A stretch of 64,000 nucleotides of DNA, taken from positions 38,255 to 102,254 of the forward strand of contig JAZDIP010000086.1 in NCBI GenBank assembly GCA_043804925.1, given 5' to 3'. Under the pieces are notes generated by a model that was not told the origin of the DNA, searched no databases, and worked only from the letters and a program-made list of their open reading frames with translations. Of the stretch, positions 47,447 through 56,583 are shown one piece after another (position 1 is the stretch's first letter; every line of letters starts with the position of its first letter). Made by a program: the position numbers and the translations under genes. Origin of the DNA: ChocPot-Mid sp043804925. GTDB lineage: Bacteria > Bacteroidota > Ignavibacteria > Kapaibacteriales > UBA2268.

Positions 47447-47527
47447 TGAACATCAATGAACATCGGTGAACAAAGAAACAGTCAATAAAAACAACAACTT
47501 ACAAAGGTCTATGTTCATGATTGTTCA
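47447..47527. promoter_or_regulatory. Phased TGAACA/TGTTCA boxes between tRNA-Glu and integrase
   Basis: TGAACA begins at 47447, 47457 and 47467, exactly ten bases apart, followed by two inverted copies TGTTCA at 47512 and 47522, again ten bases apart. Helically phased sites facing each other next to an integrase gene resemble arm-type integrase or excisionase sites. That use is inferred. Confidence 0.5.
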
Positions 47528-47619
47528 GCACTGGTTACAAAATAAAATACACTAATCGTCCCCTTAAACCGTCCCCTTTCATTAAGAATAATTCATTATT
47601 TATTCATAAAGGAGATTTT

Positions 47620-48828
47620 ATGTCAAAAATTTGTCTTTATTTAAAGGATCCTAATGCAAAAAAGGAGACTCCGATTTTTATTGTTTGCTTCATAAATGGT
47701 CGCAGATTGAAAATTGCAACAGGGAAATCAGTCGAACCGAATAACTGGAGTTCAGACAGACAAGAAGTTATCGGTCAGGTAGCAAACAAGATGATAATAA
47801 ATGCTCTGCTGAGAAAAATGAGACGTGAACTCGAAGCCATAATTGACAACCGGGTATTAATGAATCAGGAATTGAGTCTTCCTGGTATTAAAGAAGATTT
47901 TAATATAACATTTAAACGGCAAAGAAATAAAAAAGATTTTTTTGTTTGCTATGAACTTTTTATGGAAAAGCAAAAGGACATGGTTACCGATGGCACTATC
48001 AGGAATTATAAATCAACACTACGGAGATTGAAAGAATTCGACAGGCACAATCACTACAATTTAAACTTCAATAATATTGATATGGATTTCTATGAAAAAT
48101 TCATGCAATACATGCTTCATGTCGTTGGAGTTTACAACAATTCTTTTGGTAAACATATAAAAACTCTTAAGGTATTTTTAAACTTTGCTACTGAAAGAGG
48201 CTGGAACCATAAATTAACATATAAAAAGTTTAAGGTTTTGAGAGAAGAAGCATCTACAATATATTTGACTAAAGATGAATTAGAAAAATTACAAAGTCTT
48301 GATTTAACAAATAATCCAACGCTTTCAAAAATACGTGATTTGTTTGTTTTGCAATGCTATACCGGAATGAGAGTTTCAGATTTAATGAATATAAAACCGG
48401 AAAATATAAAAAACGATTTCTTAGTTATTAGAACAATAAAGACCGGAGAGACTGTACAAATACCATTTTTCGAACCACTGAGAGCAGCATTGACTCGTGT
48501 TCAACAGAATGGATTCTTCAAAATTTCTGACCAAAAGATGAATGAATATCTTAAGGAGATAGGAAAGATTGCAGGATTTGACGATGAGAACCAGATTGTA
48601 AGGGTAAAAGGGAAAAAAAGAGAAGATTCAAAAAAATTCAAATACGAGATGATGACAACACATACGGCAAGACGAACATTTATTACACTTGCTGATGAAC
48701 AGAACATGAGACCCAAAGTTATCATGGCTTTGACTGGTATAAGAGATATCCGAACCCTTAACAGATATATAAAGCTCACCGACAAGTCTATTAGAAGAGA
48801 AGTAGAGAGGGTCTGGGGAAAACTTTGA
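47620..48828 (+). CDS. Tyrosine-type site-specific recombinase (integrase)
   Basis: The 402 residues start at the ATG with an AAAGGAG site; an earlier TTG at 47521 is rejected. The domains in order are a Bacteroidota arm-binding domain (MSKICLYLKDPNAKKETPIF), a SAM-like core-binding domain (FFVCYELFMEKQKDMV...LKVFLNFATERGW) and the catalytic domain. The Arg is in CYTGMRVSDLMNI, the Lys in RTIKTGETVQIPF, HTARRTF supplies His-x-x-Arg, and the Tyr is in LNRYIKL. The second His/Trp position, usually TGH, is TGI here (MALTGIRDIRTLNRY). It lies 192 bases downstream of tRNA-Glu, the classic place for an integrated element. Confidence 0.9.
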   Translation: MSKICLYLKDPNAKKETPIFIVCFINGRRLKIATGKSVEPNNWSSDRQEVIGQVANKMIINALLRKMRRELEAIIDNRVLMNQELSLPGIKEDFNITFKRQRNKKDFFVCYELFMEKQKDMVTDGTIRNYKSTLRRLKEFDRHNHYNLNFNNIDMDFYEKFMQYMLHVVGVYNNSFGKHIKTLKVFLNFATERGWNHKLTYKKFKVLREEASTIYLTKDELEKLQSLDLTNNPTLSKIRDLFVLQCYTGMRVSDLMNIKPENIKNDFLVIRTIKTGETVQIPFFEPLRAALTRVQQNGFFKISDQKMNEYLKEIGKIAGFDDENQIVRVKGKKREDSKKFKYEMMTTHTARRTFITLADEQNMRPKVIMALTGIRDIRTLNRYIKLTDKSIRREVERVWGKL

Positions 48829-48917
48829 AAGATCTGAATTTATATAAATATTAATTTTTTTTTGTGAATATTATTTCTTACTTTAGTAAAAAAAATACAT
48901 AATATTAAGGAGTTTGT

Positions 48918-51053
48918 ATGAGACCCAAATATTTTTTCATGGTAATTGTTATTTTTTTAACATTCTGCTCTTGGATATATGCAGCTACTACCCTCCAAAT
49001 TCTTGAACCTAGAAGGAATCAAAATCCGCAAAAAGGTTCAATTGAAGCAATGTCAGTTTATGTGAAACCTCAAGGCTGTTACAGCGAAGTTATTGTTGAT
49101 GTTACTTTCAATCCAATAGGCTCAAAATGGAGTAACATTACAGACACATTGGAAATAGTATTGAACTTTCAATTAGATTCTAAAGCCATGATATCAGATT
49201 CTTATCTTTACATGGACGATGGCGAGAAAGTTAAAGCAATTTTGATAGATGTCTGGACGGCTACAAAGATTTACGAAGATTATGTTAAACGTAGAACTGA
49301 CCCTTCCATTCTACGAAAAAAAGACGCTGTCAATTACGAGTTTAGAATTTTCCCACTTGCGGGGTCATTGTCGAGAAGAGCACAAATCAATATGCAAATC
49401 CCGAACAAAATTTATGAAAATATGGATGAGATTGCTCTTCCGCTTGAATGGCTGAATGCATCATATTCATTACCTGAAAATATTAATCTTTATTTTGTAC
49501 CAAATTCGGAATTTTCAAACCCAACGTTTAGTCCTGAAAAAGATTCAATTGTCTTCACTCCTTATCAAGACGGAGACTATGGGAATACTCTGAAAGCAAT
49601 TATTCCTTCCACGACAGCAAAAGGATTGAAGAACCTTTATGTAAGTTCAACTTTAAGCACTAATAATTTTTTAAGTGTAAACAATTTTGAAAATAATTTG
49701 TATTATCAACTTTCAATTCCTTTGAATACGAACACAGACGAAGTTCCAAAGCAGAATATATGTTTTGTACTCGATTACGAAGAAGGAAAAGCCAATCAAT
49801 CCCTGAACGATGTGATTAGTGCTTTAAAAACATCCTTGCTCAACTATACTACACCCGGAGATTCATTCAATGTTATTTTGTCGGGTTTTAAACCTGTTGC
49901 CGTTTCGAGCAAATGGCTGGCAAGTGATTCTTCAAATATAACCCAGATATTTGCAAATATTAATTCATCATCAGTCAGCGTTGTAACACATTTATACGAA
50001 TCAGTGGACAAGGCAAAAGAATTTATAAACTCGACAGGCAGCAATGGAATAATTTATATAATATCAAACTCTGATTCCTATGGTGATTACAAAGTTGCAA
50101 ATGAATTTATTAACAATTTCTTTAATAGTAGTAACAAAAATATTAGCTTCTCTGTGTATTCGTTTTGTAATGAAAGTAAATGCAGGTCCTATACAATTGG
50201 TGGAATGACTTACAAAGCCAACGATTATCTGTATTTAAATTTGGTAAGATTAACTAAAGGCAGTTCATTTTATAAAACAAGTAATAATGAAACTCCCATT
50301 AGTGCATTTGGAAAAGCTATGCCTGAAGTAATGGGCGCTTATGATAATTTCATGATATATACAATTCTTGATGACGGATTTGTTTATAACAAGTTTCCTT
50401 TTTCCGACAAACTCGCTGCAAATTCAAGATACAAAGAGTTTGGGATGATATCCGGAACATTGCCGATGACGATTGATATCGGTTATACTTTCAGGTCAAA
50501 ATTTTTCAATAAAAAGATAAAAATTACACAGGAAAATTTAAGTACTGAAAATTACAGCACACATGTACTTTGGGCAGGAAACATGATTGCTGCCAAAGAA
50601 AAACTTACACAAACAAATAATACTGTTTATCAGATAATTGATGAAAGCAGGCTTCACAGAGTTTTATCATTATATACAGCATTTCTTGCTTTGGAGAAAA
50701 ATGATAAAGACACAACAGCCGGTGACCCGAGCAATGACGACGGTGAAGTTTTATCTGTCACTGATTTAACCGGAGTGAAATTAAGTATAGCTCCAAATCC
50801 GATTACATCAAATACAACAATTAACGTAGTAATTCCGGACGGTTTGCTTGGAGCCAATTTATCAATGGCACTCTATGATATGTTTGGCAGGGAGGTTAAG
50901 CGATTTAACACTAATGAAATCACAGGGCAGGAAATCAGTATTAACTGGGATACAACTGACAACAACGGCAGTGAATTAGCTAACGGAGTTTATATAATGG
51001 TCCTGCAAATTGGCAACAGTAAAATCAGTATGAAGGTTGTAATAGCTAGGTAG
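48918..51053 (+). CDS. Secreted VIT-domain protein with degenerate vWA region and T9SS sorting domain
   Basis: The 711 residues have a signal peptide (MRPKYFFMVIVIFLTFCSWIYA). A VIT-like domain follows (about 30-190) with SYLYMDDGEKVKAILIDVWTATKIYEDYVKRR...DP and FRIFPLAG. Next comes a von Willebrand A-like region (about 270-460) whose metal motif is replaced: ICFVLDYEEGKAN stands where DxSxS is expected. A T9SS FlgD-like C-terminal domain (LSIAPNPITSNTTINV...NGSELANGVYIMVLQ) ends it. VIT-vWA pairs in eukaryotes and bacteria bind proteins. The partner here is unknown. An AAGGAG site precedes the ATG. Confidence 0.8.
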   Translation: MRPKYFFMVIVIFLTFCSWIYAATTLQILEPRRNQNPQKGSIEAMSVYVKPQGCYSEVIVDVTFNPIGSKWSNITDTLEIVLNFQLDSKAMISDSYLYMDDGEKVKAILIDVWTATKIYEDYVKRRTDPSILRKKDAVNYEFRIFPLAGSLSRRAQINMQIPNKIYENMDEIALPLEWLNASYSLPENINLYFVPNSEFSNPTFSPEKDSIVFTPYQDGDYGNTLKAIIPSTTAKGLKNLYVSSTLSTNNFLSVNNFENNLYYQLSIPLNTNTDEVPKQNICFVLDYEEGKANQSLNDVISALKTSLLNYTTPGDSFNVILSGFKPVAVSSKWLASDSSNITQIFANINSSSVSVVTHLYESVDKAKEFINSTGSNGIIYIISNSDSYGDYKVANEFINNFFNSSNKNISFSVYSFCNESKCRSYTIGGMTYKANDYLYLNLVRLTKGSSFYKTSNNETPISAFGKAMPEVMGAYDNFMIYTILDDGFVYNKFPFSDKLAANSRYKEFGMISGTLPMTIDIGYTFRSKFFNKKIKITQENLSTENYSTHVLWAGNMIAAKEKLTQTNNTVYQIIDESRLHRVLSLYTAFLALEKNDKDTTAGDPSNDDGEVLSVTDLTGVKLSIAPNPITSNTTINVVIPDGLLGANLSMALYDMFGREVKRFNTNEITGQEISINWDTTDNNGSELANGVYIMVLQIGNSKISMKVVIAR

Positions 51054-51091
51054 GAATTATTTTAATATTAATTATTTAGTCTGAAATCAAA

Positions 51092-53125
51092 ATGAAAACA
51101 AAGATAATCCGGTTATTAATAGTTGTTGTACTATTAATAACCGGTTTTTCTTATCTCGATGCTCAGTGGGAAGCATGCAATGGCAAACCTCTTGAGGGGC
51201 TTGTCAACGGAGCGGCTATTCATGGAAATACGATCTATGCATGCACCAATAAAGGGATCTATGTATCAGGTGACGAAGGAAGAAGCTGGGATGTGAGAAA
51301 TAATGGTTTGACTAATCTTAATGTTTATACATTATTTATTAATGATAATAAAATTTATGCCGGTACATGGGGTGGTGGAATTTTTGTTTACGATTCGGAC
51401 AGTCTCAAGTGGAAACAAAACAATACCGGATTGAAAAACTTATATATATATGCTCTCGAATGTTACTCAGACAATATATTAGCAGGTACAAAAGACGGAA
51501 TTTTTGTTTTGTCTGATAACAGCTTAACATGGACAAATGCCGGCTTATCTAAGAAGTCAGTATATTCGATAGCCGTAAAAAACAATATCATTTTTGCGGG
51601 AACTGGTGGAAGTGGTGTTTTCATTTCAGAAGATAATGGAATAACATGGACAGTAAAAAATACCGGATTAGAAGACCTTTCTATCTATTCCTTATGTGTT
51701 GTTGACAACATCATAATTGCCGGCACAGGGAGCGGAGTTTATATTTCTAAAGACAATGGTGAAATCTGGGAAGCAAAAAACAATGGTTTATCTAATCTGA
51801 TTATCATGGCAGTTGCCGCCCATGAAGATAGAATATATGCAGGAACAAGCGGTGGTGGAATTTTTGTTTCTACCGATAATGGAAATAGCTGGACTGAAAG
51901 AAATAATGGAATTACAGATTTATATATTGAAAAAATAACTATTAAAGATAACAATACTATTGCTGTTACTAGACAAGGAAAAATATTTACCTCAAAGGAT
52001 TTTGGTGATATTTGGTCTGAGGAACTGAATAATGTAAAAAAAATTAATAATTATATTAATGTCATAATTAGTAAAAGTCACATTATCTATGCAGGTGGGA
52101 ACAATTCAAGAATATATATTTCTACTGACTTAGGAAGAAGTTGGTCAGAAAAAATTATTGATACAATTAGCACGACTGTGATGTCAATGACCACCATGAA
52201 AAATAATATTTATGCAGGAACGAACAGTGGAGTTTTTATATCACGTGACTCAGGTAATTGTAACGTTTGGGAAAGAAAAAAACCGGGTAAATATCTAACT
52301 TCTTATGTTGAAGAGATAGTTTTTTTAGGTAATTTTCTGTTAGCTGGAACACGGGATCATGGAATCTATTTATCAACAGATGATGGTGAAAGTTGGACAC
52401 AAAAAAAAATTGATATGTCAAACAACCACATAACATCAATGGCAACATCTGGTAATGATATTTTTACTGCTGTAGATGGTTGGGGTATTTTTTTATCATC
52501 GGATAATGGAGATAATTGGATTGCAAAAAACAACGGCTTAGATAAGGATATTCATGTTTTAAACATATTCGACGATAGTATAATTGCTGCTAATAATAGC
52601 AATGGGTTGTACCTTTCTAATGATTATGGTGATTATTGGACTAAGCTAGATACTGAATTATTAATAAATTCACATATTAATACAATTGCATCATATGGCA
52701 GAAATGTTTTTGTTGGTGGTGTAAATGGGATATTTCTCTCTACAAATGGAGGAAATAACTGGATTTCAATATCCGATGGATTGAATTATAAGGATATTCG
52801 AGTAATTTCATTTAGCGATTCTAATGTTTTTATAGCAAATGCAAAGGGTGAAATTTTCAGATCCAAACTTTCAGATTTGATAGTTTCAGCTGAAGAAGAA
52901 CCGCAATTTAACGAAGACTCTGTTTTTGAGATTTATCCTAATCCTGCAACCGACTTTATTAAAATAAATCTATTCGATTATTTTGATTCAATTGAGCTTT
53001 ACAGCACATTGGGATTAAAAGTATTAGAGACAAAATACCAGGATAAAATTGATATAAGTACGCTTCCATCAGGAATGTATTTCCTAAAAGCTGGAGATAA
53101 AGTTTATAAATTTATAAAGATTTAA
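51092..53125 (+). CDS. Secreted Asp-box beta-propeller protein with T9SS sorting domain, paralogue 1
   Basis: The 677 residues have a signal peptide (ending DAQW). About a dozen repeats of 40-45 residues follow with Asp-box cores such as SEDNGITW, SKDNGEIW, STDNGNSW and STDDGESW between AGT-x-GGGIF strands. This is the Ycf48/sialidase-like propeller plan; the number of units fits one or two seven-bladed propellers. A T9SS type A C-terminal domain closes it (YPNPATDFIKINLFDYFDSIELYSTLG...LPSGMYFLKAG). No sialidase catalytic residues (Arg triad, Glu-Tyr pair) can be picked out, so binding rather than hydrolysis is likelier. The paralogue starts two bases after its stop. Confidence 0.85.
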   Translation: MKTKIIRLLIVVVLLITGFSYLDAQWEACNGKPLEGLVNGAAIHGNTIYACTNKGIYVSGDEGRSWDVRNNGLTNLNVYTLFINDNKIYAGTWGGGIFVYDSDSLKWKQNNTGLKNLYIYALECYSDNILAGTKDGIFVLSDNSLTWTNAGLSKKSVYSIAVKNNIIFAGTGGSGVFISEDNGITWTVKNTGLEDLSIYSLCVVDNIIIAGTGSGVYISKDNGEIWEAKNNGLSNLIIMAVAAHEDRIYAGTSGGGIFVSTDNGNSWTERNNGITDLYIEKITIKDNNTIAVTRQGKIFTSKDFGDIWSEELNNVKKINNYINVIISKSHIIYAGGNNSRIYISTDLGRSWSEKIIDTISTTVMSMTTMKNNIYAGTNSGVFISRDSGNCNVWERKKPGKYLTSYVEEIVFLGNFLLAGTRDHGIYLSTDDGESWTQKKIDMSNNHITSMATSGNDIFTAVDGWGIFLSSDNGDNWIAKNNGLDKDIHVLNIFDDSIIAANNSNGLYLSNDYGDYWTKLDTELLINSHINTIASYGRNVFVGGVNGIFLSTNGGNNWISISDGLNYKDIRVISFSDSNVFIANAKGEIFRSKLSDLIVSAEEEPQFNEDSVFEIYPNPATDFIKINLFDYFDSIELYSTLGLKVLETKYQDKIDISTLPSGMYFLKAGDKVYKFIKI

Positions 53126-53127
53126 TT

Positions 53128-55137
53128 ATGAGACGGTTAATAATTACAATTCTATTAGTATTACTTAGTATTGCAAACCTAAATGCTCAATGGGAACTTT
53201 GCAATGGGAAACCTATTGGCGGTCTTGTAAACGGTGTTGCAATGGCTGAAAATAATATTTATACTTGCACAAATAATGGAATATACGTATCCACCGACGA
53301 AGGAAAAAGCTGGGATGCCAGGAACACAGGTTTGACAAACCTTAATGTTTATACATTATTTATTAATGATAATAAAATTTATGCCGGTACATGGGGTGGT
53401 GGAATTTTTGTTTACGATTCGGACAGTCTCAAATGGAAACAAAATAATACCGGATTGAAAAATTTATATATATACACTCTCGAAGGTAACTCAAACAATA
53501 TATTTGCAGGGACAAAAGATGGAATTTATGTTTTGTCGGATAACAGCTTAACGTGGTCGAATGCAGGTTTATCCAAGAAGTCAATATATTCGATAGCCGT
53601 TAAAAATAATATCATTTTTGCGGGAACTGGTGGAAGTGGTGTTTTCATTTCAGAAGATAATGGAATAACATGGACAGTAAAAAACATTGAATTAGACGAC
53701 CTGACAATATACTCATTATGTGTTACTAATAATAATATATTTGCCGGAACAGGAAGCGGAGTTTATATTTCTAAAGACAATGGTGAAATCTGGGAAGCAA
53801 AAAACAACGGTTTATCGAATCTGGTTATCATGGCAGTTACCGCCCTTGAAGATAGAATTTATGCAGGAACAAGCGGTGGTGGAGTTTTTGTTTCTACTGA
53901 TAACGGTGAAAGCTGGTCAGAACAGAATACCGGGTTGTCCAATTTATTTATTGAGAAAATCTCAGGTAACGACAAGTATATATTTGCAGTTAACAGACAA
54001 GGCAAAGTTGATATATCTGAGGATTACGCTACAAGTTGGTCTTCGAGATTGAATAATATAGCTAAATTAAATAACACTCTAACTTCAATAAATAAAAACG
54101 GTAATGTTATTATTGCCGGAACAGATAAATCAGTTATTTATTATACAACCAATGAAGGGAATCTGTGGTATGAGAAATATTTATCGACTGGTTCAATCTA
54201 TATTTCAACAATAATATTAAAAGATAGTACCATATTAGCAGGAACATTTTTTAATGGTATTTTCAGATCAACTGACTTCGGTAATTCGTGGAGTAATATT
54301 ATTATTGGCAGTCAAGATGGCAATAATAGAGTAAGAACATTTTCAATATATGATAACAAAATCTTTATGGGTGTATTTACAAAAGGAGTATTTCTTACAA
54401 CAGACGACGGTATAACATGGGTTCAGAAAACAAACGGTCTTACTGATTTGCACATATCTTCTTCTACTTTTATAAAAGATAGATTATTTATGGGGATGAG
54501 TGGATGGGGAGTATTTTTATCAACAAATTTTGGAGAAAGTTGGACTCCAAAAAGCTATGGCTTGGCTGGAGATGTTTATGTTTTAGCATCATCAAACAAT
54601 GAACTTCTTGCAGGTACATTTTCCAACGGATTTTACATTTCTACGGATTTTGGGAACACTTGGACGGAATATAGGGCTGGTCTTACAAACAGAAAAATAC
54701 GAAGTATTAGAACTTATGGAAATAATATTTTTATGGGAACAGAAGATGGTTTATTTCTTTCAATTGACAGGGGAAGAAGTTGGAACAAGCAAAGAATGGA
54801 TAATCTGAAAAACAAAGTTGTTCATCATTTGGAATTAAGTGCTAATTATATTTTCATATATACTGCCGATGGTTTATTTCGGGCAAAGCTAAATGATTTT
54901 CCATTATCTATTGATGATGAGAGAATTTCAAATAACATAAGTGTTTTTCCAAACCCTTCTACAGATTTTATTAAGTTAAATTTAAAAGATTATTTTGGTT
55001 TGATAGAGATATACAGCACAATGGGAATAAAAGTATCGGAAAATAAATGCCAAGGAACGATAGATATTTGTTCACTCCCATCTGGGATATATTTCTTGAA
55101 AGCAGGGGATAAAGTTTGTAAATTTATAAAATTATAA
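53128..55137 (+). CDS. Secreted Asp-box beta-propeller protein with T9SS sorting domain, paralogue 2
   Basis: The 669 residues repeat the plan of the preceding protein: a signal peptide, Asp-box repeats (STDEGKSW, SEDNGITW, SKDNGEIW, STDNGESW and more) and the same sorting domain. The first 280 residues align without gaps at a constant offset of 2024 bases and contain blocks of 53-92 identical bases. The later half has drifted strongly in sequence. The ATG follows the previous stop by two bases (TAA-TT-ATG), so both are on one transcript. Function unknown; a surface-binding role is likely. Confidence 0.85.
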   Translation: MRRLIITILLVLLSIANLNAQWELCNGKPIGGLVNGVAMAENNIYTCTNNGIYVSTDEGKSWDARNTGLTNLNVYTLFINDNKIYAGTWGGGIFVYDSDSLKWKQNNTGLKNLYIYTLEGNSNNIFAGTKDGIYVLSDNSLTWSNAGLSKKSIYSIAVKNNIIFAGTGGSGVFISEDNGITWTVKNIELDDLTIYSLCVTNNNIFAGTGSGVYISKDNGEIWEAKNNGLSNLVIMAVTALEDRIYAGTSGGGVFVSTDNGESWSEQNTGLSNLFIEKISGNDKYIFAVNRQGKVDISEDYATSWSSRLNNIAKLNNTLTSINKNGNVIIAGTDKSVIYYTTNEGNLWYEKYLSTGSIYISTIILKDSTILAGTFFNGIFRSTDFGNSWSNIIIGSQDGNNRVRTFSIYDNKIFMGVFTKGVFLTTDDGITWVQKTNGLTDLHISSSTFIKDRLFMGMSGWGVFLSTNFGESWTPKSYGLAGDVYVLASSNNELLAGTFSNGFYISTDFGNTWTEYRAGLTNRKIRSIRTYGNNIFMGTEDGLFLSIDRGRSWNKQRMDNLKNKVVHHLELSANYIFIYTADGLFRAKLNDFPLSIDDERISNNISVFPNPSTDFIKLNLKDYFGLIEIYSTMGIKVSENKCQGTIDICSLPSGIYFLKAGDKVCKFIKL

Positions 55138-55149
55138 AATAAGGATTCT

Positions 55150-55234
55150 ATGAAGTATATATTAATCCCGGTTTTATTTTTCATATAAGGTCGTGTCAAT
55201 CTGCTTTCTCAACAGGAACAGTAAAATGTAAGAC
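55150..55234 (+). pseudogene. Remnant of a further signal-peptide gene
   Basis: MKYILIPVLFFI followed by a stop, then 11 more in-frame residues (GRVNLLSQQEQ) to the next stop, begins 12 bases after paralogue 2 with an AAGG site. It looks like the truncated start of a third exported-protein gene. The evidence is thin because it is so short. Confidence 0.25.
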
Positions 55235-55408
55235 CTATTGGCGGACACATGCAAAAGTTGTTATTTATGGTTGTAATTCATTTTAAAATTAATTACTATT
55301 TGATTTAATTTAGTAGTAGTTTCTAGTGTCATGTCATATATATTTTGACGTAAAGTAAAAAAATCATATATTTGTAATAAACAATTGTTTAACATTCAGG
55401 AGTTTGTT

Positions 55409-55891
55409 ATGAATATCTATAAAATACACCTTACAGGTGAAGAAAGGGAGTGGCTAAATTCGATAATTAAAAAAGGTAAAGTCAAAGCAAAAAAATATAG
55501 ACAAGCAATGATATTAATAAATTGTGACGAAACCAATAAATCGAAAAAGCATGTCACAAACGAAATGATTTCTAAAGTTCTAAATGTAGGAATGAGGACA
55601 ATAGACAGAGTAAAAAAGACATTTGTCGAAGAGGGGATAGATATAGTGTTAGACGGCAAGCCTCGTAAAAGACAATATGATAAAAAAATGGATGGCGATA
55701 GTGAAGCTCACTTGATAGCATTATCATGTAGTAAACCTCCTGAAGGTTATGCTCAGTGGTCATTACGATTATTAGCGGATAAGATGGTAGAACTTGAATA
55801 TGTAGAAAGTTTATCTCATGAAACAGTAAGGCGCGTTTTAAAAAAACGAAATAAAGCCATGGAGAAGCAAAGGATGGATCATACCACCTGA
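55409..55891 (+). CDS. IS630-family transposase, N-terminal part (ORF A)
   Basis: The 160 residues from the ATG at 55409 (AGGAG site) contain the IS630 helix-turn-helix DNA-binding region (KHVTNEMISKVLNVGMRTIDRVKKTFVEEG) and a linker (GYAQWSLRLLADKMVELEYVESLSHETVRRVLKK). After the A7 run (55840-55846) this frame runs to a stop, while the +1 frame continues as KNEIKPWRSKGWIIPP, the expected linker to the catalytic domain. An extra A would join the two parts. Programmed slippage at the A-run or a decay mutation are both possible. Confidence 0.88.
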   Translation: MNIYKIHLTGEEREWLNSIIKKGKVKAKKYRQAMILINCDETNKSKKHVTNEMISKVLNVGMRTIDRVKKTFVEEGIDIVLDGKPRKRQYDKKMDGDSEAHLIALSCSKPPEGYAQWSLRLLADKMVELEYVESLSHETVRRVLKKRNKAMEKQRMDHTT

Positions 55892-55916
55892 AAGCAGCAG
55901 TGAATTTGTTGCATCT

Positions 55917-56537
55917 ATGGAGCATGTATTAGACGTATATAAAAGACCGTATAATCCGAGAAATCCGGTCATATGTATGGATGAATCACCTAAGCAACTG
56001 ATATTGGACACAAGAAAGCCAATAGGAGGTGGTAAAGGGAAAATCAAGAAATACGATTATGAGTATATCCGTAAAGGAGTGGTAAATATATTTATGTGCA
56101 GCGAACCTTTGATTGGTCAAAGGTATGTTAAAATTACGGAGAGTAAAAAAAAGAAGGACTGGGCTGTTTTTATGAAGGAAATATCAGAATTTTATGACAG
56201 CAACGTTGACAAGATTACATTGGTCATGGATAATTACGGTACTCACACAAGAGGAGCATTTTATGAAACCTTTGAGCCAGTAATTGCAAAATCTTTGTTA
56301 GACAGGTTTGAGTTTGTATTTACACCAAAGCATGGAAGTTGGTTAAACGTTGCTGAGATAGAATTGAATGTATTGCAGGGACAGTGTTTAAACAGGAGGA
56401 TAGGAGATATTGAAACAATTATTAAGGAAGTCTCAGCATGGCAAAATCGGAGAAATGTTAAGGGTAAAAAAGTTGAATGGCAATTTACAGTTGGCGATGC
56501 AAGAATAAAACTGAATAAATTATATCCGCCATTATAA
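55917..56537 (+). CDS. IS630-family transposase, catalytic DDE part (ORF B)
   Basis: The frame is actually open from 55842, just after the A7 run. From the first ATG it gives 206 residues with the DDE triad: Asp in ICMDESPKQL, Asp in LVMDNYGTHT and Glu in WLNVAEIELNVL, all in IS630 context. The C-terminus (GKKVEWQFTVGDARIKLNKLYP) is complete. It is probably expressed as a fusion with ORF A through frameshifting, since the upstream residues KPWRSKGWIIPPESSSEFVAS belong to the same protein. Confidence 0.88.
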   Translation: MEHVLDVYKRPYNPRNPVICMDESPKQLILDTRKPIGGGKGKIKKYDYEYIRKGVVNIFMCSEPLIGQRYVKITESKKKKDWAVFMKEISEFYDSNVDKITLVMDNYGTHTRGAFYETFEPVIAKSLLDRFEFVFTPKHGSWLNVAEIELNVLQGQCLNRRIGDIETIIKEVSAWQNRRNVKGKKVEWQFTVGDARIKLNKLYPPL

Positions 56538-56583
56538 ATATGACATGACACTAGATTGATGTTTAACAAACATTTTTATAAAA

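Larger units (their letters stand above)
55326..56551 (+). mobile_element. IS630-family insertion sequence
   Basis: The 1226-base element has perfect 14-base terminal inverted repeats GTGTCATGTCATAT at both ends and is flanked by TA at 55324-55325 and 56552-56553. The TA duplication is the IS630/Tc1 hallmark. It holds one transposase gene split by a frameshift at an A7 run. It lies 32 bases upstream of the helix-turn-helix gene. Confidence 0.92.

Noticed and set aside
53720..54052. Plus-strand frame inside propeller paralogue 2
   Set aside because: It is a shifted-frame shadow of the repeat sequence without a start site or domain.
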